From Alphaproteobacteria bacterium RIFCSPLOWO2_01_FULL_40_26 (GTDB taxonomy: Bacteria; Pseudomonadota; Alphaproteobacteria; Rickettsiales; UBA1997), in NCBI GenBank assembly GCA_001767955.1, contig MEMO01000027.1, forward strand, positions 1-36,536: a stretch of 36,536 bases of DNA, read 5' to 3'. A model generated the notes under the pieces. The model did not search any database and had not been told where the DNA came from. It saw only the letters and a program-made list of their open reading frames with translations. The position numbers and the translations under genes were made by a program. Of the stretch, positions 17,836 to 26,123 are shown piece by piece (positions within the stretch are counted from its first letter, which is position 1; every line of letters starts with the position of its first letter).

Positions 17836-18021
17836 ACGCCAATTCCGGATAAGGCATCAAGCCAATCTCGATTAGTTCCCTCTTCCCTTGTGGGAGAGGG
17901 TTCAGAAATTTTGGAAAGAATCGATTAAAAAAGTTAATACCCCTCACCCTAACCCTCTCCCACAAGGGGAGAGGGAGTAGATCGAGAAAAATTTAGGCAG
18001 GTTCTTATCCGGAATTGGCGT
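17836..18021 (-). repeat. Palindromic repeat family 1, copy B (complete, 186 bp)
   Basis: The 18-bp perfect inverted ends are acgccaattccggataag and its complement. Inside are two GC-rich hairpins built on ccctctccc/gggagaggg in opposite orientation, separated by an AT-rich core that includes the motif gaatcgattaaaaaag. This is the most complete of three copies in the window. There is no coding capacity. Confidence 0.88.
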
Positions 18022-18098
18022 GTTTAGATTTTCTGTTCGCGAATGCCGGTAATAGTCATAATAATATCTTAACAACCCCTTGACTAGTATCCAATAAG

Positions 18099-18115
18099 CT
18101 ACAAATTCCCTGTAG
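18099..18115 (+). promoter_or_regulatory. Possible operator of the toxin-antitoxin module
   Basis: The dyad ctaca-N7-tgtag lies just upstream of the -10-like tttatagt and 26 bases before the toxin ATG, where an XRE-type antitoxin would be expected to bind for autoregulation. The site is inferred from position and symmetry only. Confidence 0.3.
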
Positions 18116-18140
18116 TTTATAGTTAACACAAACCACCAGA

Positions 18141-18473
18141 ATGTCAGAACAATTTGAAATCATCAGCTACAAGGATGATTCAGGGAAAGATTATTTTTCA
18201 CAATGGGTGAATTCTCTGGATTGGCCGATGAAGAGAATAGTTTTTCGTAGGATAAATAGGGTTAGGTCGGGAAATTTTGGTGATCATAAATCTGTTGGAG
18301 ATAGAGTTTATGAACTTCGACTTGATGTCGGGCCAGGTTATAGGATTTATTTCTCCAAAGAAAAAAATTATGTGATTCTTCTTCTTTGCGCAGGCAATAA
18401 ATCCTCACAAAGAAAAGACATAGAAAAGGCAAAAACTTTTTTGAGGAGGTTTCATGACAAAAAGCAAAATTAA
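18141..18473 (+). CDS. RelE/ParE-superfamily toxin (HigB-like, HI1419 type)
   Basis: A 110-residue basic protein of the addiction-module killer family. Its typical core is IVFRRINRVRSGNFGDHKSV, then VYELRLDVGPGYRIYF and VILLLCAGNKSSQRKDIEKA near the C-terminus. Such toxins are ribosome-dependent mRNA interferases or gyrase poisons; the subfamily in which the toxin gene comes first is usually assigned to mRNA cleavage. Its 3' end overlaps the antitoxin gene by 20 bases. The module is bordered by repeats on its left, which fits horizontal arrival. Confidence 0.9.
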   Translation: MSEQFEIISYKDDSGKDYFSQWVNSLDWPMKRIVFRRINRVRSGNFGDHKSVGDRVYELRLDVGPGYRIYFSKEKNYVILLLCAGNKSSQRKDIEKAKTFLRRFHDKKQN

Positions 18474-18792
18474 AAACTTGTCTGACTACAAAAGTTATGA
18501 TGATTGGGTTGCATCAATTCTTTCTGAAAACAAAAAGCAAACTGATCTTTTTCTAAAAGAAGCATTAAAAGACTTTGAAGAAGACAATGATGTCGGCACT
18601 TTGCTTATAGCCTTAAGACAGGTTGCCAAAGCCAGAGGTGGTTTTACAATTCTTTCAGAAAAAACCGGATTTTCCAGAGAAACTCTATACCGCACCCTAT
18701 CCAAAGCCGGCAATCCAACTATCGTCACTCTGAAATCAATTCTTGATGCTTTAGGCTATTGCCTCACCATGAAAGTTGCGAAGATGGCTTAA
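18454..18792 (+). CDS. XRE-type antitoxin (HigA-like, HI1420 type)
   Basis: A 112-residue protein. An N-terminal part (YKSYDDWVASILSE then LKEALKDFEEDNDVGTLLIA) is followed by a helix-turn-helix: GGFTILSEKTGFSRETLYRT, then GNPTIVTLKSILDALGYCL. This is the characteristic pattern of the probable addiction-module antidote family encoded directly downstream of the killer gene. It should neutralise the 18141 toxin and repress the pair. It has a 20-base overlap with the toxin gene; aggagg lies 5 bases before its ATG, inside the toxin gene, as a strong ribosome-binding site. Confidence 0.92.
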   Translation: MTKSKIKNLSDYKSYDDWVASILSENKKQTDLFLKEALKDFEEDNDVGTLLIALRQVAKARGGFTILSEKTGFSRETLYRTLSKAGNPTIVTLKSILDALGYCLTMKVAKMA

Positions 18793-18866
18793 ACCCGCTA
18801 TTTGCCAAAAGAAATTCACGTTTAATCCAAATCCGTCATCAGAACCGCTCATAATTTTTTAAAAAT

Positions 18867-20600
18867 ATGAAAAAAATAATCATCATTTTTGCGCTTGGCT
18901 TGGTTTTGTCCGCCTGCCAAAACTCTCTAAAAGAATTTTTAGAAAATGCATGGAGAGGGGAAAAATTTTCCGGATTTGACGATTACAAAGTTGTTTCAGC
19001 AAAAAATTACATGATCTCAACTTCGGAAAAACTGGCTTCTGAAGCGGGTGTAGAAATTCTTGCCAAAGGCGGATCTGTGGTTGATGCAGCAATTGCGGCG
19101 CAAATGGTTTTGAATGTTGTTGAACCGCAATCTTCGGGGATTGGCGGCGGTTTGTTTTTGCTTTATTACGACGCTAAAAACAAAAAAAGCGTCTATTTCA
19201 ATGGCCGAGAAAAAGCGCCAAAAAAAGCTTTTTCCGAAATGTTTCTCGATCAAAATGGCGTGGCACGCGATTTTTATGATGTGGTTGGCGGAGGCTTATC
19301 AGTCGGCACTCCAGGCGCTTTAAAAGCTTTGAAAGCAGCGCATGAAAAATATGGTAAATTGCCATGGAAAAATCTGTTTGCGCCGGCAATCAAAATTGCA
19401 AGAGAAGGGTTTATTCTCGATAAAAAAATTCACGTCATACTTGAACAAACGCCTTATCTTTCGCGCTTCGACAGCATGAAAATTTATTTTGATGCAAATG
19501 GCAAACCACGAAAAATTGGCACTAAAATACAAAATTTAAAACTGGCGCAAACTTTTGAAATCATTGCAGGCAAAGGCATCAAACCGTTTTATGAAGGAAA
19601 AATTGCAAATGACATTGTGCAAGCGGTGCAAAATTCCAAAATCAATCCTGGCTATCTTGCACTTGAAGATCTGAAAAACTATCGCATCAAACAAGGCAAT
19701 CTTTTGTGCGGATCTTATCGCATTTATAAAATCTGTTCCATGCCTTTGCCAAGTTCAGGCGGGGTGACGATTCTCGAAATTCTTGGAATTCTCGAAAATT
19801 TTGATCTGGCAAAATTACAACCCTCATCACGCGAAGCCATACATCTGATTTCTGAAGCAACACGTTTGGCCTATGCCGATCGCAACAAATATGTCGCCGA
19901 TGTGCCAAATGTTCCAATCGCACAAATGCTGGATAAAAAATATCTCAAAAGCCGTGCCGCCTTGATTGATATGAACAAAGCAATGACAGAAGTGAAAGCC
20001 GGAGATTTTACAAAAACTGATATTTTGCTTAATAGCACTATGGAAAAACCATCAACCACTCATGTCTCAATAATCGACAAATCTGGCAATGCCGTCTCTA
20101 TGACCAGCTCGATTGAATATCTTTTCGGCTCTGTTTTGATGGTTGATGGTTTCATGCTCAATAATCAGCTCACCGATTTTTCACTGATTCCAGAAATTGA
20201 CGGCAAAAAAATTGCCAATCGTGTTGAACCAGAAAAACAGCCGCGCAGTTCGATGTCTCCAACTTTTGTTTTTGATCAGAAAAATAATCTAATCATGACA
20301 ATTGGCTCGCCAGGAGGGCCGAGAATTATTCAATATGTGGTCAAAACAATTATTGGAAATTTGGATTGGAATCTCGATATACAACAGGCAATTTCTCTGC
20401 CAAATCACGTAGTTTTAAATGACAAAATAGAATTGGAAAACCGCACCAAAATCACAAAATTGAAATCTAATTTGGAAAAAATGGGACATAAGGTTGCAAT
20501 CACCGACATCACAAGTGGTCTGCACGGAATCACAATAAGCAATGACGGTTTAAAAGGTGGCGCTGATCCGAGAAGACATGGAGTTGCTACAGGAAAATAA
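18867..20600 (+). CDS. ggt: Gamma-glutamyltranspeptidase, predicted lipoprotein
   Basis: A 577-residue N-terminal-nucleophile hydrolase that cleaves the gamma-glutamyl bond of glutathione and relatives. It starts with a lipoprotein signal, MKKIIIIFALGLVLSAC, with lipobox LSAC and lipidated Cys17, so it should be anchored in the envelope. The autocleavage and nucleophile Thr is T397 in STTHVS, followed by GNAVSMTSSIEYLFGS. SSGIGGGLFLLYYD (89-102), NRVEPEKQPRSSMSPT (451-466) and GSPGG (480-484) are family signatures. The precursor would split into large and small chains at residue 396/397. With the secreted asparaginase it suggests use of external glutathione and amides as sources of glutamate, cysteine and nitrogen. 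Confidence 0.95.
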   Translation: MKKIIIIFALGLVLSACQNSLKEFLENAWRGEKFSGFDDYKVVSAKNYMISTSEKLASEAGVEILAKGGSVVDAAIAAQMVLNVVEPQSSGIGGGLFLLYYDAKNKKSVYFNGREKAPKKAFSEMFLDQNGVARDFYDVVGGGLSVGTPGALKALKAAHEKYGKLPWKNLFAPAIKIAREGFILDKKIHVILEQTPYLSRFDSMKIYFDANGKPRKIGTKIQNLKLAQTFEIIAGKGIKPFYEGKIANDIVQAVQNSKINPGYLALEDLKNYRIKQGNLLCGSYRIYKICSMPLPSSGGVTILEILGILENFDLAKLQPSSREAIHLISEATRLAYADRNKYVADVPNVPIAQMLDKKYLKSRAALIDMNKAMTEVKAGDFTKTDILLNSTMEKPSTTHVSIIDKSGNAVSMTSSIEYLFGSVLMVDGFMLNNQLTDFSLIPEIDGKKIANRVEPEKQPRSSMSPTFVFDQKNNLIMTIGSPGGPRIIQYVVKTIIGNLDWNLDIQQAISLPNHVVLNDKIELENRTKITKLKSNLEKMGHKVAITDITSGLHGITISNDGLKGGADPRRHGVATGK

Positions 20601-20601
20601 A

Positions 20602-20634
20602 TTTAAGATTTAAGATTTAGGATTTAGGATTTAG
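20602..20634. repeat. Heptamer tandem repeat tttaaga/tttagga
   Basis: About 4.7 copies of a 7-bp unit (tttaaga twice, tttagga twice, then tttag) follow directly after the ggt stop and precede the next gene. This is a second heptamer array, with a different unit from that in nadE. Confidence 0.85.
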
Positions 20635-20660
20635 CTTACTTCCAAAACAACGCTATTTTT

Positions 20661-21158
20661 ATGAAAATTAAGTCTGCAATTTACTTCGTATTATTCACCA
20701 TTCTTGCCTCATCTTCCTTCGCAAAAGAAAGAGGAATAAATCCGGAATTAAGAATAGATTTAAATCAGAAAGATGATCGCGAGGAAATCCATTCCTTCGA
20801 TTTTACCAAATTATTCAATGATGCTGAAGTTTATTTCAAAGCCGCCAAAGCCTGGAATAAACTGAAATGTCAACCAAAAAATGGATTTATCTGCACCAAA
20901 CATGAATGCAAAAAAAGAGACATCAAAACTCATCTCATTCTCGACAAAAAATCCAAAACCATCACACGTTGTGAAATGGAAAATTGCGATAATTTTAAAG
21001 CGGAATTTGAACAAACCGGTGTGTTCTTTAACATTCAAAGCCAAGGCCCGGTTGGCACTTTAATCAGAGTTTTGGGAGATAACCGCTACAAAGAAATCAC
21101 TACTGTTGGCCTGGATGCTTATATTGCCAATGGTGAATGTGTGGTAATTGCTGATTAG
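20661..21158 (+). CDS. Secreted protein of unknown function
   Basis: A 165-residue protein with a clear signal peptide (MKIKSAIYFVLFTILASSSFA, cut near residue 21). The mature part has six cysteines clustered as CQPKNGFICTKHEC and CEMENC and then a late NGECVV, so it could form disulfides in the periplasm or outside the cell. I do not recognise a family. It follows ggt on the same strand with a 60-base gap containing heptamer repeats, and ends 9 bases before the convergent sucB stop. Codon use looks like its neighbours. Confidence 0.75.
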   Translation: MKIKSAIYFVLFTILASSSFAKERGINPELRIDLNQKDDREEIHSFDFTKLFNDAEVYFKAAKAWNKLKCQPKNGFICTKHECKKRDIKTHLILDKKSKTITRCEMENCDNFKAEFEQTGVFFNIQSQGPVGTLIRVLGDNRYKEITTVGLDAYIANGECVVIAD

Positions 21159-21167
21159 AGCCTGTCT

Positions 21168-22346
21168 TTAAAAACCTAATAACTGTTTGGTTTCAAGCTT
21201 CAGAGGATTTTCAATCAACTCTTTCACGCGCACTAAAAAAGTGACGGCTTCTTTGCCATCAACGATGCGATGATCGTAAGATAAGGCTAAATACATCATC
21301 GGACGAATCTCGATCTTACCATTTACCACCACCGGACGTTCTTGAATTTTATGCATTCCCAAAATTCCGGATTGTGGCGGATTGATTATTGGCGTTGACA
21401 TTAATGAGCCGTAAACACCGCCATTGGAAATCGTGAAAGTTGCGCCGGTTAAATCGGGAATTGTCAATTTGCCATCACGCGCTTTCTTGCCTAATTCACC
21501 AATTCCGGCTTCGATTCCGGCAAGACTAAGATGATTAGCATCGCGCAACACTGGTACCACGAGACCTTGTGGCGAGCCAACAGCAACACCAACATCGTAA
21601 AAATTTTTGTAGATGATGTCGGTGCCATCAATTTCAGCATTAACTGCTGGAATTTCTTTTAAAGCCTCAACACAAGCACGCACGAAAAAAGACATGAAAC
21701 CAAGTTTCACGCCATGTTTCTTCTCAAAAACATCCTTGTATTCCGCACGCAAAGCCATGACAGCACTCATATCCACTTCGTTAAAAGTGGTTAAAATTGC
21801 TGCGTTATTTTGTGATTCTTTTAAGCGTTCAGCAATTTTCTGACGCAATTTTGACATCTTTACGCGCTCAATTTGCTTTTCTCCAAAACTAGCTGGAGCT
21901 TTAGTTTGTAAAGGTACAGCAGATTTATTTCCGGAAGAAATCGCTTCCAAAACATCGCCTTTGGTAACTCTCCCATCCTTGCCGGTACCAGAAATTTTTG
22001 TGGTATCGATGTTATTTTCTGCCGCCAATTTTTTTGGCGCAGGAGAAAGTGTGGTTGAAGTGGTTTCGGTTTTAATCTCTTTGACAACAGATGTAACAGC
22101 AGTTGCAGCGCCTTCTTTCATCAATGCCACAATATCACCAACTTTAACATTATCGCCTTCAGCAACTTTCAATTCAGAAATTATGCCATTTGCCGGCGCA
22201 TTGACTTCAAGCGTTACCTTGTCGGTTTCAAGCTCAACAACCAATTCGTCAGCTTTGACGATGTCTCCGGCTTTTTTGTGAAGCTTGGCAATTGTTGCTT
22301 CTGATACCGATTCCCCAAGTGCTGGGACTTTGATTTCTAGAGTCAT
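21168..22346 (-). CDS. sucB: 2-oxoglutarate dehydrogenase E2, dihydrolipoyl succinyltransferase
   Basis: The core subunit of the 2-oxoglutarate dehydrogenase complex, 392 residues. An N-terminal lipoyl domain has lipoylated Lys43 in ETDKVTLEV. It is followed by a linker, a peripheral-subunit-binding domain (about 101-136, with [16 protein letters not shown]) and the catalytic acetyltransferase-fold domain that ends in the active-site motif DHRIVDG at 358-364. There is one lipoyl domain, normal for SucB. It is the last gene of the operon sucA-small-small-sucB, and its ATG lies 2 bases after the stop of the 45-residue membrane protein gene. Confidence 0.97.
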   Translation of the reverse strand: MTLEIKVPALGESVSEATIAKLHKKAGDIVKADELVVELETDKVTLEVNAPANGIISELKVAEGDNVKVGDIVALMKEGAATAVTSVVKEIKTETTSTTLSPAPKKLAAENNIDTTKISGTGKDGRVTKGDVLEAISSGNKSAVPLQTKAPASFGEKQIERVKMSKLRQKIAERLKESQNNAAILTTFNEVDMSAVMALRAEYKDVFEKKHGVKLGFMSFFVRACVEALKEIPAVNAEIDGTDIIYKNFYDVGVAVGSPQGLVVPVLRDANHLSLAGIEAGIGELGKKARDGKLTIPDLTGATFTISNGGVYGSLMSTPIINPPQSGILGMHKIQERPVVVNGKIEIRPMMYLALSYDHRIVDGKEAVTFLVRVKELIENPLKLETKQLLGF

Positions 22347-22348
22347 GA

Positions 22349-22486
22349 TTAAGCCTTTTTATGTTTATGTGTATTTTTTTTATCGTCCTTACTTAGGTCA
22401 TAAATAATCCACAAGCAAATGCCAAAGAAAGACATGGCTCCTACAAATAGAGCGGTATTGCCAATAATTTCGTTAATATTACTCAT
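22349..22486 (-). CDS. Tiny single-span membrane protein between sucA and sucB (45 aa)
   Basis: A 45-codon gene starting [15 protein letters not shown]. It has one hydrophobic span (about residues 10-31, ending CLWIIYDL) and a very basic tail, [13 protein letters not shown]. Several facts support it as real. A perfect aaggag lies 7 bases before the ATG. Its start overlaps the preceding small gene's stop as ATGA, and sucB begins 2 bases after its stop. The orientation would put the lysine/histidine-rich tail in the cytoplasm. I do not recognise a family. It could tether or regulate the dehydrogenase complex at the membrane, but that is speculation. Confidence 0.72.
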   Translation of the reverse strand: MSNINEIIGNTALFVGAMSFFGICLWIIYDLSKDDKKNTHKHKKA

Positions 22487-22710
22487 AAATCTAACTCCTT
22501 AATTTCTGTTCTGATTTTAACTAAAGAAAGAGACGTGATGATGAAAGAAACCACCATGGTCACAATAACCATGATTAAACGCACCATCGAAATTTCAGTT
22601 GTGATGTTATTAAATAACCACCCAACCAACGAGCTAAAAATAGCTGAAGAGATAGTCATAATCAGCTTGTAAAAGCTGATTTCTTCTTTGAGCCTGTCTT
22701 TGGTTTTCAT
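22483..22710 (-). CDS. Small two-span membrane protein between sucA and sucB (75 aa)
   Basis: A protein of 75 residues from the ATG at 22710 (MKTKDRLKEEISFYK); a TTG start at 22737 would give 84. It has a charged N-terminus, two hydrophobic spans (LIMTISSAIFSSLVGWLF and LIMVIVTMVVSFIITSLSLV) and a charged tail, [11 protein letters not shown]. It begins 7-34 bases after the sucA stop and overlaps the next tiny gene by 4 bases. No family recognised. The organisation fits a real operon member, but no homologue is known to me. Confidence 0.7.
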   Translation of the reverse strand: MKTKDRLKEEISFYKLIMTISSAIFSSLVGWLFNNITTEISMVRLIMVIVTMVVSFIITSLSLVKIRTEIKELDL

Positions 22711-22744
22711 GGTTTTTCGTGATTTGATTTGCGGCAAAACTAAA

Positions 22745-25507
22745 TCAGCCTAACGCCTCGTCAATTAGTTTCTTCTGCTCGCGCGCATGATATGAACCAT
22801 AGCCGGTTGCGGGAGAAGCTGAAGAGGGACGACCAACATATTTCGGACGCGCTGCAATTTCTTCAATCAGCTCTTCGACAAATTTCCACGCGCCCATATT
22901 GCGAGGCTCTTCCTGGCACCAAATTATTTCGGCATTTTGATATTTTTTTAGTTCAACTTTCAGCTCTTCTTTTGGAAATGGATAAAGCTGCTCCAAACGA
23001 ATCAAAGCTATATCTGAAATTTTGCGAGCCTCGAGCAAATCGTAATAAATTTTGCCGCTGCACAAAATCACTTTTCTGGCATTTTTAATTTCGTCTCCAA
23101 TTATTTTTCTGAAATTCAAATCGGAAAATTCATTCAAAGTAGAAACTGCCAGCTTATGGCGCAGTAGTGATTTTGGCGACATCACAATCAGAGGTTTGCG
23201 ATCTTTACTATGAATTTGCCTGCGCAAAACATGAAAGAAATTTGCCGGATTAGTGATATTTACCACGCGCAGATTATTATCGGCGCAAGATTGTAAATAG
23301 CGTTCAGGGCGCGCCGAAGAATGTTCCGGCCCCTGTCCTTCAAAACCATGCGGCAGAAGCATTACCAAACCTGATTTGCGTAACCATTTCACTTCACTTG
23401 AAGCGATGAATTGATCGAAAATAATTTGCGCACCATTGGCAAAATCGCCAAATTGTGCTTCCCAAATTGTCAGAGAATTCGGGCTGGAAAGCGAATAGCC
23501 ATATTCAAAACCAAGCACGCCATATTCTGACAAAACCGAATCATAAACTTCATATTTTGCCACTTTTTCCACAGCAGAAAAAATGCTGTGATGCGCGGCG
23601 CTCTTCGCATCATGAAGAATGGAATGACGATGAGAGAAAGTGCCGCGACCGGAATCCTGACCGGTGATTCTAATCGGAAATCCTTCATCCAAAAGCGAAG
23701 CAAAAGCCAGACTTTCAGAACAACCCCAATCAATATTTTTTCCTGAATTCACCGCTTCAACCCTTGCTTCAAGCTGTTTTACAATTTTTGGATTGGCATT
23801 AAAACCAGCTGGAATTTCAGCGGTTTTTGTAATTAGTTTTTGCAAAATTTTTTGATCAAGCGCGGTGTTTGGCAAAGAATCATCACCATCTTTGATCCTA
23901 CTCCAATCGCCTTTCAGCCAATCTGCTTCCTGCGGTTTATAACTTTCTGCTTTGATAAATTCCGCCGCTAGAAGCGCATCAAAATCAGTGGTGAGTTTTT
24001 CATATTCATTCTGCGAAATCACACTTTTGGCAATCAGTTTTTGCGAATAAATTTTTTCGAGAGTGGGATGATTTTTGATTTTATTATACATCACCGGTTG
24101 CGTGTAGAGCGGCTCGTCGCCTTCATTATGGCCGTAGCGGCGATAGCAGATAATGTCGAGAACCACATCCTTTTTAAACAGCTGGCGATAGCGCGCTGCA
24201 ATAGCTGCAACCTTCACCACGCTTTCCGCATCATCACCATTAACATGAAAAATCGGCGCATCAATTGCCTTGGCGAGGTCGGAAGCATAAAGCGTGCTAC
24301 GTGAATCGGAAGGATTCGCGGTAAAACCAATCTGGTTATTAACGATGATGTGAATCACGCCACCGGTGTTATAACCACAAACGCCATTCATTACCAAATT
24401 TTCTGCAACCGAACCTTGTCCGGCAAAGGCGGCATCGCCGTGAATCAAAACTGCCAGAGCTTGTTTACGAGAAGAATCATTCAACAAATCCTGAATTGCG
24501 CGAACACGACCGCATACAACCGGATTTACAGCCTCAAGATGCGAAGGATTAAAGGCCAAAGACAAACTTACCTGATTTCCGCCAATTTCACGAACCGAAG
24601 AATAGCCCATGTGATATTTCACATCGCCGGATTTAGTGATGTTTTCTGGAATTCCCGGAATGCCCTTAAATTCAGCAATCATTTGATGATATGGCTTGCC
24701 CATAACGCCGGTTAAAGTGTTGAGACGACCACGATGCGCCATGCCGACAATGATTTTTTTCACACCGGATTTACCGGCAACATCAATGATTTTTTCCAAA
24801 GCGTTAATTGAAGAATCGCCACCTTCGACAGAAAATCTTTTCGCCCCCGGAAAACGTTTGTGAAGAAATTGTTCAAATCTTTCGGTGCGAATTATTTCTT
24901 TGAGGATTTTTAATTTTTCATCTTTGGAAAGATCGGAAAGCAAAGTGTTTTCTGCTTCGCGTACCAACCAATTTTTTTGCTCATTGCTTAAAATATAATC
25001 AAATTCGCAACCCACCTTATTGCAATAAATCGCATTAAGACGCGAAATTGCACCAGCATCAATTTCATCAATTCCATGATTTTCCGGATCAAGTTCGGCA
25101 GGTTTCTGGACTGATGTTAAGCCAAGCGGGTCAAGGTTTGCCGCCAAATGACCAAAACGGCGATAAGCCGAAACAAGATTGGCAAGACGCAATTCAACAT
25201 TTTTTCCGATTTTTTCAGCGATAGGTTTTTTTGCTGCTTCATTCTTTGAATTTGAAGAAATATCAAACTCCTGCGAACCAATAATTTTAAGACTTCTCTT
25301 ACTCCATGACGGACCGGAATAATCCGCCAAAACAGATTTCACTTCATCAGAATTGGCAGCAAAAAACTCCGTCCATGAAACATCAACCGATTGCGGATCC
25401 TGTAAAAATTTTTGATAAAGCTCATTAATAAAAATAACATTCGCACTAAAAAACGGCGAAGTTTTGCTTAATTCTTCGGATGACATGATTTTGTTTAAGT
25501 TTTTCAA
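22745..25507 (-). CDS. sucA: 2-oxoglutarate dehydrogenase E1
   Basis: A thiamine-diphosphate enzyme that decarboxylates 2-oxoglutarate and passes succinyl to the lipoyl arm of SucB; 920 residues, normal length. Signatures are YRRFGHLAANLDPLG (115-129), MAHRGRLNTL (256-265) and HGDAAFAGQG (356-365). The ThDP-magnesium motif continues to VNNQIGFT (389-396). The C-terminal GFEYGYSL and WEAQFGDFANGAQI segments are transketolase-like. The listed start is at 25507; a second ATG 7 codons on (25486) begins MSSEELSKTSPFF. First gene of the operon; the E3 gene (lpd) is not in the window. Confidence 0.97.
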   Translation of the reverse strand: MKNLNKIMSSEELSKTSPFFSANVIFINELYQKFLQDPQSVDVSWTEFFAANSDEVKSVLADYSGPSWSKRSLKIIGSQEFDISSNSKNEAAKKPIAEKIGKNVELRLANLVSAYRRFGHLAANLDPLGLTSVQKPAELDPENHGIDEIDAGAISRLNAIYCNKVGCEFDYILSNEQKNWLVREAENTLLSDLSKDEKLKILKEIIRTERFEQFLHKRFPGAKRFSVEGGDSSINALEKIIDVAGKSGVKKIIVGMAHRGRLNTLTGVMGKPYHQMIAEFKGIPGIPENITKSGDVKYHMGYSSVREIGGNQVSLSLAFNPSHLEAVNPVVCGRVRAIQDLLNDSSRKQALAVLIHGDAAFAGQGSVAENLVMNGVCGYNTGGVIHIIVNNQIGFTANPSDSRSTLYASDLAKAIDAPIFHVNGDDAESVVKVAAIAARYRQLFKKDVVLDIICYRRYGHNEGDEPLYTQPVMYNKIKNHPTLEKIYSQKLIAKSVISQNEYEKLTTDFDALLAAEFIKAESYKPQEADWLKGDWSRIKDGDDSLPNTALDQKILQKLITKTAEIPAGFNANPKIVKQLEARVEAVNSGKNIDWGCSESLAFASLLDEGFPIRITGQDSGRGTFSHRHSILHDAKSAAHHSIFSAVEKVAKYEVYDSVLSEYGVLGFEYGYSLSSPNSLTIWEAQFGDFANGAQIIFDQFIASSEVKWLRKSGLVMLLPHGFEGQGPEHSSARPERYLQSCADNNLRVVNITNPANFFHVLRRQIHSKDRKPLIVMSPKSLLRHKLAVSTLNEFSDLNFRKIIGDEIKNARKVILCSGKIYYDLLEARKISDIALIRLEQLYPFPKEELKVELKKYQNAEIIWCQEEPRNMGAWKFVEELIEEIAARPKYVGRPSSASPATGYGSYHAREQKKLIDEALG

Positions 25508-25617
25508 AACGGGATGGGGAGGCGCAAATTAAAGATCGAGGAAGTTAATTGCAAGCATGCTACGAGGCAGAAATCTCTGATTGATCATTTAATTTTAATA
25601 ATTTTAGAACCTGTCCT

Positions 25618-25740
25618 GAATCTTTTTTAACCCCATATTTTAGCATGTTTTTAGCGCTTTTTTGACAAAATTACGAAGCGTATCTGGCAATACGGTGAGT
25701 AATTTTGTCAAAAAATAAGCAAAAACAGGGTAAAATTAGT
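25618..25740. repeat. Palindromic repeat upstream of tRNA-Met
   Basis: Perfect 17-bp arms (25658-25674 with 25699-25715, ttttttgacaaaattac) are joined by a centre with gtat and atac half-sites. Weaker pairing extends outward to about 25640 and 25735. This is likely a MITE-like element or a long hairpin; there are no genes in 25508-25789. The sucA promoter should lie in 25508-25617 on the minus strand, but I cannot identify it. Confidence 0.7.
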
Positions 25741-25789
25741 TAGTGAAAAATTAAACCGGCTACAAACAATACCAAACTTTCCAAAGTTT

Positions 25790-25862
25790 GGCGGAGTAGC
25801 TCAGTTGGTAGAGCAACGGGATCATAATCCGTGTGTCGGGGGTTCAATCCCCTCCTCCGCTA
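25790..25862 (+). tRNA. tRNA-Met (anticodon CAT), elongator type
   Basis: A cloverleaf of 73 bases. The acceptor ggcggag pairs with ctccgct (first pair G-U). The D arm is gctcagttggtagagc, the anticodon stem acggg/tccgt closes atCATaa, and the T stem ggggg/ccctc closes ttcaatc. CCA is not encoded. The sequence matches elongator Met more than initiator (it lacks the three G-C pairs in the anticodon stem) and does not look like the lysidine-modified Ile tRNA. Palindromic repeats lie on both sides. Confidence 0.9.
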
Positions 25863-25875
25863 CGCCTATACCAAA

Positions 25876-25980
25876 CTTCTGCGAGCATTTTTGAGTAAAA
25901 ATCGCGACAGAAAAAGTAAGTTGTATCACTTGATACAGCTTACATTCTCCGTCGCAATTTTTCCTCAAAAATTCTTCGTC
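25876..25980. repeat. Palindromic repeat downstream of tRNA-Met
   Basis: The centre gtatcacttgatac (25923-25936) is flanked by imperfect arms that pair over about 45 bases each side (for example gtaagctgtatca-like and tttttgag/ctcaaaaa). No coding sense. The rest of the gap to 26123 carries heptamer copies at 26013-26060. Confidence 0.75.
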
Positions 25981-26012
25981 ATGGTTCGGCTTCTTCAGCT
26001 TGAATGAGTATA

Positions 26013-26060
26013 TTTCGTGCTTCGTGGATTAAAATTATCGGAGCACGGAGCACGGAGCAC
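26013..26060. repeat. Inverted heptamer arrays
   Basis: The unit ttcgtgc plus a partial second copy (26013-26026) and three copies of ggagcac (26040-26060) can fold back on each other. The unit is the one found inside nadE and downstream of the zinc-ribbon gene. Confidence 0.7.
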
Positions 26061-26123
26061 GAAAAAGCTTGACTATAAGCTTCTTTCTACGACTAATCTA
26101 AAGTTCAACTTTATTTTAGTCAC

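Larger units (their letters stand above)
17751..18140. other. 390-base non-coding stretch dominated by repeats
   Basis: It contains a gcaaaattttgtgtcc motif (about 17765-17780), which is also seen near 10093 and 30007. It also holds a cccagatccgtcattagaa motif (17805-17823) with relatives at 18826 and, inverted, at 27377, then the full family 1 palindrome (17836-18021). The last 120 bases, next to the toxin gene, hold the short dyad ctaca-N7-tgtag (18099-18115), which could be the operator of the HigBA module. No gene seen. Confidence 0.6.
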
